Of a stretch of 64,000 nucleotides of DNA, positions 16,518-24,238 are shown in pieces (positions within the stretch are counted from its first letter, which is position 1; each line of letters begins with the position of its first letter). Both the position numbers and the translations under genes were made by a program. Where the stretch lies: the NCBI RefSeq assembly GCF_022230955.1, contig NZ_JAKKFI010000067.1, positions 1-64,000 on the forward strand, written 5' to 3'. The notes below the pieces were generated by a model, which had not been told where the DNA came from, made no database searches, and saw only the letters and a program-made list of their open reading frames with translations. This stretch comes from Micromonospora cabrerizensis. GTDB taxonomy: Bacteria; Actinomycetota; Actinomycetes; Mycobacteriales; Micromonosporaceae.

Positions 16518-18149
16518 ATGAAACTGTCCACGCACTCGATGACGTTGCGCCGCGCCGCCCGCAGCCTTTTCGGCTGGAAGGCGCTGCGGCCCAACCAGTT
16601 GGCCGCCATGCGCGCGGTCATGAAGCGACGTGACGCCCTGGTGGTGTTGCCCACCGGCGCCGGCAAGTCGGCCATCTACCAGATCCCGGCCAGTCTGATC
16701 CCCGGCCCCACCGTGGTGATCTCTCCACTGCTGGCCCTTCAGCAGGACCAGATCGCCTCCCTCAACGAGCGGCAACGCCCGGAGCTGCGGGCGGTGCGGA
16801 TCAGCTCGAACGAGTCGCCCACCCAGCAGGCCGAGGCGATCACCGAGATCCGCGAAGGCCGGGCGGAGTTCCTGTTCATCACCCCGGAGCAGCTCAGCAA
16901 CCCGGACCGGATGGCCGAGGTCGCCGATCTGAAGCCGGCGCTGGTGGCGATCGACGAGGCGCACTGCATCTCCGCGTGGGGGCACGACTTCCGCCCCGAC
17001 TACCTGGCGCTCGGGCACCTCATCGACGGCATCGGTCGGCCGCCGGTGGTCGCGTTGACCGCCACCGCCTCCCCTCCGGTACGCGACGACATCATCGCCC
17101 GACTGCGGCTGCGCGACCCGGAGGTGGTGGTCTCCGGGCTGGACCGGTCGAACCTGTTCCTCGAGGTCGCGCACTGCCCGACCGAGGACTACCGGTGGCG
17201 ACGGCTGGTCGCGCTGCTGCGCGACGACGAGCGGCCGGGGATCATCTACGTGCCGACCCGCCGCGCCGCCGAGGAGTTGGCCACCCGGTTGACCGACGCC
17301 GGCTTCCCGGCGCAGTTCTACCACGGTGGAATGGCCGCCGGCGCGCGCCACGAACTGCACGAGGCCTTCCTCGCCGACCAGGTTCCGATCATGGTGGCGA
17401 CCTCGGCGTTCGGCATGGGCATCGACAAGCCGAACATCGCCTGGGTGGTGCACATGGCGCTGCCCGACTCGCCGGACAGCTACTTCCAGGAGATCGGTCG
17501 GGCCGGTCGCGACGGGCAACCGGCCCGGGTGCTGCTGCTCTGGCAGGCCGAGGACGTGGGTCTGCAACGGTTCTTCAGCGGGGGCCTGCCCGACGTCGAC
17601 GAACTGCGCGACCTGGCCGCGTTGCTGCGCCGCAAGCCGGCCACCAAGACCGAGCTGCGCGAGACCACCGGCCTCGGGCCGCGCAAGCTGGGCCAGTACC
17701 TCTCGCTGCTGGAGCAGATCGGCGCCGCGGAGCCGCGGGCACGGCAGCGCATCGGCGCCCCCCGCTACTCCCCCGCCCCGGTGGACGCCGCCGCGGCGGC
17801 GCTGGCCGAGGCGGAGCGTCAGCAGACGGTGACCCGGTCCCGCACCGACATGATGCGGGCCTTCGCCGAGACCACCGCCTGCCGGGGGCAGACCCTGCTG
17901 GCCTACTTCGGCGAGCAGATGACGCAGGTCTGTGGCCACTGCGACAACTGCCACAACGGCACCAGCGTGGCCGACCAGGGTGCCGTCGGGCCGTTCCCGG
18001 TGCACAGCCAGGTGCGTCACCCGGAGTGGGGACGCGGCATGGTGCTCTCGTACGAGGAGGACAAGATGACGGTTCTCTTCGATGAGGTCGGGTACAAGAC
18101 CTTGTCGGTGCGCGTGGTGTCCGAACAGGGCCTGTTGACCCTGGACTAG
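16518..18149 (+). CDS. recQ: RecQ-family ATP-dependent DNA helicase
   Basis: Unwinds DNA 3' to 5' in repair. The 543-residue protein has Walker A PTGAGKS (45-51), the DEAH box in IDEAHCISAWGHDFRPDY, the TATAS motif and the SF2 motif EIGRAGRDGQPA. The zinc site is C...CGHCDNC. There is no HRDC domain. The C-terminus is a short beta-rich domain (HPEWGRGMVLSYEEDKMTVLF) typical of actinobacterial short RecQ. A second ATG lies seven codons in, and the ribosome site is weak for both. Confidence 0.92.
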   Translation: MKLSTHSMTLRRAARSLFGWKALRPNQLAAMRAVMKRRDALVVLPTGAGKSAIYQIPASLIPGPTVVISPLLALQQDQIASLNERQRPELRAVRISSNESPTQQAEAITEIREGRAEFLFITPEQLSNPDRMAEVADLKPALVAIDEAHCISAWGHDFRPDYLALGHLIDGIGRPPVVALTATASPPVRDDIIARLRLRDPEVVVSGLDRSNLFLEVAHCPTEDYRWRRLVALLRDDERPGIIYVPTRRAAEELATRLTDAGFPAQFYHGGMAAGARHELHEAFLADQVPIMVATSAFGMGIDKPNIAWVVHMALPDSPDSYFQEIGRAGRDGQPARVLLLWQAEDVGLQRFFSGGLPDVDELRDLAALLRRKPATKTELRETTGLGPRKLGQYLSLLEQIGAAEPRARQRIGAPRYSPAPVDAAAAALAEAERQQTVTRSRTDMMRAFAETTACRGQTLLAYFGEQMTQVCGHCDNCHNGTSVADQGAVGPFPVHSQVRHPEWGRGMVLSYEEDKMTVLFDEVGYKTLSVRVVSEQGLLTLD

Positions 18150-18236
18150 CCTGACCCGGGCGCCGGTGTCGGGCCCGGTGGATCGACAAGCGCAGCACCG
18201 AGTGACCAAACAGAGCAGGGCGGAAGGGGCATTGCC

Positions 18237-18740
18237 GTGATCGAGCAACCGGCGTACACCGGTTTCGGTTTCTCCGACGGGGAGTGGGGGTTGCTGGTCG
18301 GCCTGCCGCAGTCGGTTCTGACCGCGGCGAGCGCCGCCGAGTCCGACGGCACCCGCCGGACGATGGCGGAGACCGCGGCCGGCCTGGAGACCATCGCCGC
18401 CGGCCGGGAGTCGGCCAGCCCGCTGGTCACAGCCGTCGCCGGCGAGATCGTCACCCGGGTCGGTGACCCGGAGACCGGTGAGGAGCTGCCGGTCATCGCG
18501 CCCGCCGACCCTCGGGCGTACATCGACGACGTGCTGCTGCGCGCCGGTGAGGCCTCCGCGCTGCTGGCCGCCCGCGTCGACGAGGGTGAGGCCGGCGCGT
18601 ACAAGCACTGGCTCGTGAAGATCGCCGAGCAGGTGGTGGGCGCCGCCTCCAGCGGTGGGCTGCTGGGCATCGGGGGCGAGTCCGTCAGCGACTCCGAGCG
18701 GCGCTTCCGCGACCGACTCGCGCACGTGCTCATCGACTGA
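18237..18740 (+). CDS. Conserved actinobacterial protein of unknown function
   Basis: A 167-residue acidic, Ala-rich, largely helical protein with a GTG start preceded by GGAAGGGG. The middle (APADPRAYIDDVLLRAGEASALLAARVDEGEAGAY) and the end (DSERRFRDRLAHVLID) look structured, and GLLGIGGESVSD forms a Gly-rich linker. There is no signal peptide or membrane segment. I cannot assign a function. It lies 87 bp after the helicase gene on the same strand and may share its transcript. Confidence 0.7.
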   Translation: MIEQPAYTGFGFSDGEWGLLVGLPQSVLTAASAAESDGTRRTMAETAAGLETIAAGRESASPLVTAVAGEIVTRVGDPETGEELPVIAPADPRAYIDDVLLRAGEASALLAARVDEGEAGAYKHWLVKIAEQVVGAASSGGLLGIGGESVSDSERRFRDRLAHVLID

Positions 18741-18798
18741 CGCGCCCCCGCAGGTGGCGCAACCGGCGCTACCGCCGGGTGGAAGCGGTGCGCAACGT

Positions 18799-18875
18799 TG
18801 ATCGACTCGGTTTCCTGGAAACCGTGGCATCCCCACGTCTGGGACGCCCCGACTTCCGGGAAACCGAGTCGATCA
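18799..18875 (+). repeat. 77-bp hairpin element, copy 3
   Basis: The best-preserved copy. Its 26-nt arms at 18799-18824 and 18850-18875 match at 23 of 26 positions, starting TGATCGACTCGGTTTCC. The core fits YGGYATC, 10 bases, GGACRCCC. It lies exactly between two convergent genes, ending 9 bp from the exporter stop. Confidence 0.8.
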
Positions 18876-18884
18876 TCCAGGCTC

Positions 18885-20474
18885 CTACGCCTTGGCCGGC
18901 GCCGGGCGCGAGGTCGGCTCCGGGTCGCCCGGCAGCGCCTCGGTCGTGGCCGCGTCGGCCGGCCGGACGCCGCGCAGCGCGACCAGCGCGGTGACCGCGC
19001 CCAGCACCATCGCCACCATGGCGGCGACCGCCGCGAGGTGCAAGCCGTCGGTGAACGCGACCCGGGCGGCGTGCAGCACCGTGTCGGCCAGGTCCGCCGG
19101 CAACGCCTGGGCCACCGCGAGCGCTCCCCCCAGGGTCTCCCGGGCGGCGTCGACGCTGTCGGCGGGCAACCCGGCCGGCAGGCCGTCGAGGGTCTCGCGC
19201 CGGTAGACCGCCGCACCCACGCTGCCGAGGATCGCCATTCCGAGCGCGCCGCCCAGCTCACTGCTGGACTCGGTCAGCGCGGACGCGACTCCGGCCTGCT
19301 CGGGCGGCGCCGCGCCGAGGACCAGCTCGGTGACGAGCGACATCACCATCACCAGACCACCGGCGTAGACACTGGCACCGACGAGCAGCAGCCACAGCGG
19401 CGACTCCGGCGTGACGCGGGTCAGCACCGCGAAGCCGAGCACCGCGATCCCGAACCCCGCTCCGATCAGGTACGCCCGCTCGACGCGCTGGGCGAGCGCG
19501 GCGGCGGCCGGCGCCACACCGCCCACCGCGAGGGACGGCACCAGGCTCCACAGCGCCGCGCGCAGCGGGCTCAGGCCGAGCACCAACTGGAGGTGCTGGG
19601 TGGTGAAGATGGCGAAGCCGACCAGCGCGAACATCGCCAGCAGGTTGACCGCGAGCGACCCGGCGAAGCCGCGGCGACGGAACAACGCGAGGTCGATCAT
19701 CGGGTACGCCCGGGTGTGCTGTCGGTGCAGGAACAGCGCGCCCATCAGCAGGCCGGCGACGATGGCGAGCACCCGCGCCGGGCTGAGGCCCTCGCGGGCC
19801 ATCTCCTTGATGCCGTAGATCACCGGCAGCAGCGCGCCGAGGGACAGGGCGGCGCTGAACAGGTCGAACCGCCCGGTCGTCGGGTTGCGCGACTCCGGCA
19901 CCAGGAGCGGGGCGAGCAGGAGCAGCATCAGCATCGCCGGGATGTTGATCAGGAAGATCGAGCCCCACCAGAAGTGCTCCAGCAGGATGCCGCTGAGCAC
20001 CGGGCCGAGCGCGATGCCGCCGGTGAGCGTGGCCGTCCAGATGCCGATGGCGGCGCCCCGCTGCTTGGCGTCGTGGAACAGGTTGCGCACCAGCGCGAGC
20101 GTGGACGGCATCAGGGTGGCCCCACCGATGCCGAGGACGGCACGTGCGGCGATCAGCGTCGCGGCGCTGTCGGCGTACGCGGCCAGCAGCGACGCCGCCC
20201 CGAACGCGGCGGCCCCGATCAGCAGGAGCCGACGGCGGCCGATCCGGTCGCCCAGGGCACCCATGGTGATGAGCAGCCCGGCCAGCACGAAGCCGTAGAT
20301 GTCGAAGATCCAGAGCTGTTGGGTGGCGGTGGGACTGAGCTCTTCGCTGATGAACGGGACGGCGAAGTAGAGCACCGACACGTCCATGGAGACCAGGAGC
20401 AGCGGCAGCATCAGCACCGTGAACCCGATCCACTCCCGTCGGCCCGCCCGCGGTGCCGGTCTGGTCGTCGTCAT
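18885..20474 (-). CDS. DHA2-family drug exporter (MFS, 14 helices)
   Basis: Proton-driven multidrug efflux pump of the EmrB/QacA type. The 529-residue protein has about 14 hydrophobic helices, the family start LLVSMDVSVLYFAVPFI, motif A (GALGDRIGRRRLLLIG) and motif C-like GGIALGPVLSG. The ribosome site AAGGAAG precedes the ATG. The divergent TetR gene and two palindromes between the starts suggest drug-inducible control. Confidence 0.92.
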   Translation of the reverse strand: MTTTRPAPRAGRREWIGFTVLMLPLLLVSMDVSVLYFAVPFISEELSPTATQQLWIFDIYGFVLAGLLITMGALGDRIGRRRLLLIGAAAFGAASLLAAYADSAATLIAARAVLGIGGATLMPSTLALVRNLFHDAKQRGAAIGIWTATLTGGIALGPVLSGILLEHFWWGSIFLINIPAMLMLLLLAPLLVPESRNPTTGRFDLFSAALSLGALLPVIYGIKEMAREGLSPARVLAIVAGLLMGALFLHRQHTRAYPMIDLALFRRRGFAGSLAVNLLAMFALVGFAIFTTQHLQLVLGLSPLRAALWSLVPSLAVGGVAPAAAALAQRVERAYLIGAGFGIAVLGFAVLTRVTPESPLWLLLVGASVYAGGLVMVMSLVTELVLGAAPPEQAGVASALTESSSELGGALGMAILGSVGAAVYRRETLDGLPAGLPADSVDAARETLGGALAVAQALPADLADTVLHAARVAFTDGLHLAAVAAMVAMVLGAVTALVALRGVRPADAATTEALPGDPEPTSRPAPAKA

Positions 20475-20489
20475 GATCAGCTTCCTTTC

Positions 20490-20527
20490 TGCGTATGTCG
20501 TACGCTGTTATGCGTAGACCATACGCA
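20490..20527. promoter_or_regulatory. Twin operator palindromes for the TetR regulator
   Basis: Two copies of TGCGTA-N5-TACGCW, at 20490-20506 and 20511-20527, lie 21 bp apart, about two helical turns. They fill the gap between the exporter start (20474) and the regulator start. The outer edges also form one larger inverted repeat (TCTGCGTATG at 20488-20497 and its complement at 20520-20529). Confidence 0.75.
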
Positions 20528-20556
20528 GAACTAGGATGGCGAGGCAAGGAGGAAAT

Positions 20557-21318
20557 GTGGCGGCACAGACAGACGACAGCGGGCCAACGATCCCGGCAGC
20601 CATCGAGAGCGCCTGGGGGCTGCGGGAACGACCACCCAAGGGCCCCCGGCCGGGCATGAGCGTGCCCGCCATCGTGGACACCGCCGTACGGGTGGCCGAC
20701 GCCGACGGGCTGGCAGCCGTCTCCATGAGCCGGGTCGCCAAGGAGCTGGGCGCCGCCACCATGGCCCTCTACCGCTACGTCGGCTCGAAGGACGAGCTGC
20801 TGATGCTCATGGTGGACACCGGCTACGGCCCGTCACCCGGGCCGCCCCCACCGGACACCGACTGGCGCGCCGGCCTGACCCGGTGGGCCTGGGCCGAGCA
20901 CGAGGTGCTGCGGCACCGCGGCTGGCTGCTGCACGTGCCGATCACCGGCCCGCCGATCACCCCGCAGCAGCTCGGCTGGATGGAGGACGGGCTGCGCTGC
21001 CTCGACGGCACCGCCCTCGGCGAGGGCGAGAAGATGTCCGTGCTGCTGCTGCTCACCGGGTACGTCCGCAACGAGGCCACCCTCACGTCGCAGGTCGCCG
21101 AGGGCGGCAGGGCGGCCGGCGTCGAGCCCAGCGAGATGATGCCGGCATACGGTCGGACGGTGGCCCGCCTCATCGACCCGGCCCGCTTCCCGGCCCTGCA
21201 CCGGGTGCTGACCGCCGGCGTGCTCAGCCAGGACGACGACCCCGACGACGAGTTCGCCTTCGGCCTGGACCGGATCCTCGACGGCATCGAGGCCCTGGTC
21301 CGCAGACGAGCGGCCTGA
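20557..21318 (+). CDS. TetR-family repressor of the adjacent exporter
   Basis: A 253-residue regulator. The helix-turn-helix region (SMSRVAKELGAATMALYRYVGSKDELL) is followed by a TetR C-terminal ligand domain. The GTG at 20557 sits just after AAGGAGG and is preferred; an ATG at 20536 would add seven residues but has no ribosome site. The family usually represses the divergent pump until a drug binds, and the twin operators support that here. Confidence 0.87.
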   Translation: MAAQTDDSGPTIPAAIESAWGLRERPPKGPRPGMSVPAIVDTAVRVADADGLAAVSMSRVAKELGAATMALYRYVGSKDELLMLMVDTGYGPSPGPPPPDTDWRAGLTRWAWAEHEVLRHRGWLLHVPITGPPITPQQLGWMEDGLRCLDGTALGEGEKMSVLLLLTGYVRNEATLTSQVAEGGRAAGVEPSEMMPAYGRTVARLIDPARFPALHRVLTAGVLSQDDDPDDEFAFGLDRILDGIEALVRRRAA

Positions 21319-21619
21319 GGGCACCGGGTTCTCCGACCGGGCCCACGTCAGCCGGGGGTTCCGGGCGGCGTACGGGGTGAGCCCGCAGGACCATCGCGAC
21401 GGCGGCTCGCATCCGGCACGGATCGTCAACCGGCCGGCATCAATGGTCAACCGACTGCCGGCAGACTGACACCAGCGCGCCCACCGATGCTTGGTGGGCC
21501 GCCAACGGGGGCCGTGGCGCGGCGCCCGCCGCGACAGCGGCGGGCGGCCGCCCGGTGCACCCCGTCACGCCTGAGGCCCCGGTCCCGCCACTTCCCCCCA
21601 GGATCGTCGGCGGGGCCGG
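21319..21619. other. Intergenic region holding a regulator remnant
   Basis: The first half contains the AraC-type fragment described at 21323-21469. The rest (21470-21619) is GC-rich with no structure or gene that I can support. It ends at the topoisomerase IB stop. Confidence 0.5.
21323..21469 (+). pseudogene. Remnant of an AraC-family regulator
   Basis: Reading from 21323 to the stop at 21469 gives TGFSDRAHVSRGFRAAYG, then VSPQDHR. This is the second helix-turn-helix of AraC/XylS proteins, with the conserved Gly-Phe-Ser and final GVSP. The rest of the gene is missing: the fragment starts directly after the TetR stop codon and has no start of its own. It is best read as the 3' end of a regulator gene deleted upstream. 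Confidence 0.65.
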
Positions 21620-22612
21620 TCAGGTCTTCTCCAGCAACTCCAGGACGACCCGCTCGGCCTCCTCGCGTGGCGCCCGCGGATCGACCGACGCCACCACCCC
21701 GTCGTGGTAGAGGTCCACGACCCGCGGATCCACGTAGGACGTCCGCGCCACCGTCGGGGTGTTGCCCAGCAGCTCGGCCACCTCACGCATCACCGCGACC
21801 ACCGCCTTTCGGCGGGCGGTGACCGAGCGGGCCGGGCCTGCGGTGGCCAACTCGGTGGCGGCGAGCACTGTGGCGTGCCAGGTGCGGAAGTCCTTGGCGG
21901 TCATCTCCCCGCCACTGGCGTCCCGCAGGTAGCCGTTGACCTCGTCGCTGCGCACGTCGCGCCACTCCCGGCCGTCCCAGTAGCCGAACAGCCGGTCCGC
22001 CCACCGCCGACGACGGCGCAGATTGACCAGCACCTGGCACAACTCCGGGTCCTCGATCCGGCGCACCTGCTCGATGCCACCCTTCGCCGGAAACACGAAG
22101 ACCACGCAACCTTTCCGGGAGCGGGCATGCTCGGGGCGCAGGGTGGACACCCCGTACGTCGGGTCGTCACCGGCCGCGTACTGGTCGCTGCCGACCCGGA
22201 ACATCCCCATGTCCAGCAGCCGGGCCACCGTCGCCAGCACCCGGTCCCGGCCCAGCCCCCGGCCGTCCAGGTCACGCCCCACCCGCTCGCGCAGCACCGG
22301 CAGCCGGCGTGCCACCTCCAGCATGTGGTCGAACTTCGCCTCGTCCTGCTTCTCCCGCCACCGGGGGTGGTAGACGTACTGCTTGCGCCCCGCCGCGTCG
22401 ATCCCGATCGCCTGGATGTGCCCGTTCGCGTGCGGCGAGATCCAGACGTTCTGCCAGGCCGGGGGGATGACCAGTTCCTTCAGCCGGGTCAGCACCTCCG
22501 GGTCCCGGACCGGATCGCCGGACGGGTCGACGAAGAGCCAGCCCCGCCCGCGCCGACGCCGCCCGTACCCCGGTCGACCCGGGTCGCTACGCCGCAACCG
22601 CACCGGAGACAC
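21620..22612 (-). CDS. Bacterial DNA topoisomerase IB
   Basis: Relaxes DNA supercoils through a 3'-phosphotyrosine link. The 330-residue protein has the family sequences LKELVIPPAWQNVWISPHANGH, GRKQYVYHPRWREKQDEAKF, FRVGSDQYA and TAKDFRTWHATVLAA. The active-site Tyr lies in TSYVDPRVV. Length and order match poxvirus-like bacterial TopIB. It is the last gene of the heptose operon and overlaps the GT9 gene by 26 bp, an unusual partner whose role there is unclear. Confidence 0.92.
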   Translation of the reverse strand: MSPVRLRRSDPGRPGYGRRRRGRGWLFVDPSGDPVRDPEVLTRLKELVIPPAWQNVWISPHANGHIQAIGIDAAGRKQYVYHPRWREKQDEAKFDHMLEVARRLPVLRERVGRDLDGRGLGRDRVLATVARLLDMGMFRVGSDQYAAGDDPTYGVSTLRPEHARSRKGCVVFVFPAKGGIEQVRRIEDPELCQVLVNLRRRRRWADRLFGYWDGREWRDVRSDEVNGYLRDASGGEMTAKDFRTWHATVLAATELATAGPARSVTARRKAVVAVMREVAELLGNTPTVARTSYVDPRVVDLYHDGVVASVDPRAPREEAERVVLELLEKT

Positions 22613-23540
22613 GCACCAGCCTTTCCACCTCAGCCACGGCGGCCAGCACCTCGTCGAGACGCAGGGCGGCCATCGTCGGGTGGCTTCCTACCCCGTCCCA
22701 CCTGGGCCAATCTCCCTCGCCGGCCCAGAGCACCCGGTGCCGGGGCCGGTCCGGAGGCGGCCCCCACCACGTCGGAGGCACCGGCCCGAAGAGGACGACC
22801 GACGCGGTGCCGTACGCGGTGGCCAGGTGGGCGACCCCGGTGTCCCCGCTGACCACCAACCGGGCGTGCGCCACCAGCGCGGCGAGCGCGCCGAGGTCGG
22901 TCCGGCCGGCCAGCACGGCGTCGGGCGGCAGGCCGGCCGCCTCGGCCACCCGTTCGGCCAGCGCCCGCTCGTCGGCCGAGCCGGTGAGCAGCACCCGGTG
23001 CCCCTGCTCGGTGAGCGCCCTGGCCAGCGCGGCGAACCGCTCGGCGGGCCACCGCTTGGCGGGAACCTTGCTGCCCGGATGCAGCACGGTGACACCCGTG
23101 GGCGACCCGGCCACCCCGGGCCGACGCAGGTCGAGATCGGATCGGTCGGCCGTGATGTCGTACCAGGACAGCAGCCGGCACCACCGGTCCACCTCGTGTT
23201 CGTCGGCGGACCACCGCGGACCGTCGGTGTGGCCGGCCTCCGGATTGGCGAAGGCGAGCAGCCGGCCGGGCCGGGTGGCCGCGAGCAACCGGTGCGACTG
23301 CGGGCCGCGCCCGTGCAGGTTGACCGCGACCTGCGGGGCCGCCGTGACCCGGACGGGCCGGTCCAGCCCGGCCGTGTCCACCAGCCGGTCGACGCCACCG
23401 ACCAGATCGACCAGCGGGGCCAACCAGGCGGGAGCGGCGAGCGCCAACTCCCGGGACGGGTACGCGGCCCGCAGCGCCCGCAACACGGGCACCGCGGTGA
23501 CCAGGTCGCCGACGCCGAGGGCGCGCAGCACGAGGATCAC
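22587..23540 (-). CDS. Glycosyltransferase family 9 (heptosyltransferase-like)
   Basis: Resembles the ADP-heptose:LPS heptosyltransferases WaaC and WaaF. The 317-residue protein opens with LVLRALGVGDLVTAVPVLRAL. It has the donor-site sequences VLHPGSKVPAKRWPAERFAAL and VVSGDTGVAHLATAYGT, then LFGPVPPTWWGP. No LPS is expected in an actinomycete, so the acceptor must be another glycan or a metabolite. The start overlaps the SDR stop by four bases. Confidence 0.88.
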   Translation of the reverse strand: MILVLRALGVGDLVTAVPVLRALRAAYPSRELALAAPAWLAPLVDLVGGVDRLVDTAGLDRPVRVTAAPQVAVNLHGRGPQSHRLLAATRPGRLLAFANPEAGHTDGPRWSADEHEVDRWCRLLSWYDITADRSDLDLRRPGVAGSPTGVTVLHPGSKVPAKRWPAERFAALARALTEQGHRVLLTGSADERALAERVAEAAGLPPDAVLAGRTDLGALAALVAHARLVVSGDTGVAHLATAYGTASVVLFGPVPPTWWGPPPDRPRHRVLWAGEGDWPRWDGVGSHPTMAALRLDEVLAAVAEVERLVRVSGAVAA

Positions 23541-24238
23541 GGGTACGACGTCTCCTGCTCGGCGCAGACCACCAGCTCGCGAACCGCGCAGCCGGGCGGC
23601 TGGTTGAGGGCGAACATGACGGCGGCGGCGGTGTCGGCGGGATCGTTGAGGATCGCGTCCGGCCCCGGCTTGTACTGCGGGTCGCGCTCGTCGAAGAACG
23701 CGGTGCGCATCCCGCCCGGGATCAGCAGGGTGACACCGACCTGCCCGGCGAGCTCGGCGGCGAGGGCACGGGTGAAGCCGACCACGCCAAACTTGGCCGC
23801 GCAGTACGCGGTGGCGTCACTGACCGCCTTGACGCCCAGCGTGGAGGCGACCGTGACGATGCGCCCCCGAGACGTCAGCAGGAACGGCAGCGCCGCCCGG
23901 ATCACCGCGGCAGTGGCCAGCAGGTCCACCGCGACGATCCGGTCCCAGGTCTCCCCCGGCACGTCGGCGAGTCGACCCGGCACGTCCGTGCCGGCCGCGG
24001 TGACCACCGCGTCCAGCCCGCCGGCCTGCTCGGCGAGGTGCTGGGTGGCCACCTCGGCGGCCCGCGTGTCGGCCAGGTCGCACTCGGTCCAGGACACCCC
24101 GTCGGCCGGCGGCTGCCGGTCGAGCACGATCGGTCGGCCACCGGAGGCGGCCACCGCCGCGACCACCGCCGCGCCGAGCCCGCTGGCGCCACCGGTGACC
24201 AGGACGGTGGGCCCGGCTCCGGGCCGCGTGGCGGTCAT
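23537..24238 (-). CDS. Short-chain dehydrogenase/reductase
   Basis: A classical SDR of 233 residues. It has the nucleotide loop TGGASGLG, the catalytic Ser (VASTLG) and the YxxxK motif (YCAAK). It is much shorter than HldD, the extended SDR that epimerises ADP-heptose in Gram-negatives, and lacks the HldD start. It may still act on a sugar or lipid of this pathway, since the gene lies inside the heptose operon with four-base overlaps on both sides. Confidence 0.85.
   Translation of the reverse strand: MTATRPGAGPTVLVTGGASGLGAAVVAAVAASGGRPIVLDRQPPADGVSWTECDLADTRAAEVATQHLAEQAGGLDAVVTAAGTDVPGRLADVPGETWDRIVAVDLLATAAVIRAALPFLLTSRGRIVTVASTLGVKAVSDATAYCAAKFGVVGFTRALAAELAGQVGVTLLIPGGMRTAFFDERDPQYKPGPDAILNDPADTAAAVMFALNQPPGCAVRELVVCAEQETSYP

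Noticed and set aside
16212..18836. An 874-codon minus-strand frame
   Set aside because: It is antisense to the F420 oxidoreductase and RecQ genes; its residues are His/Gly/Gln/Arg-rich noise.
18798..20534. A 578-codon plus-strand frame
   Set aside because: It is antisense to the exporter, hydrophilic throughout and without motifs.
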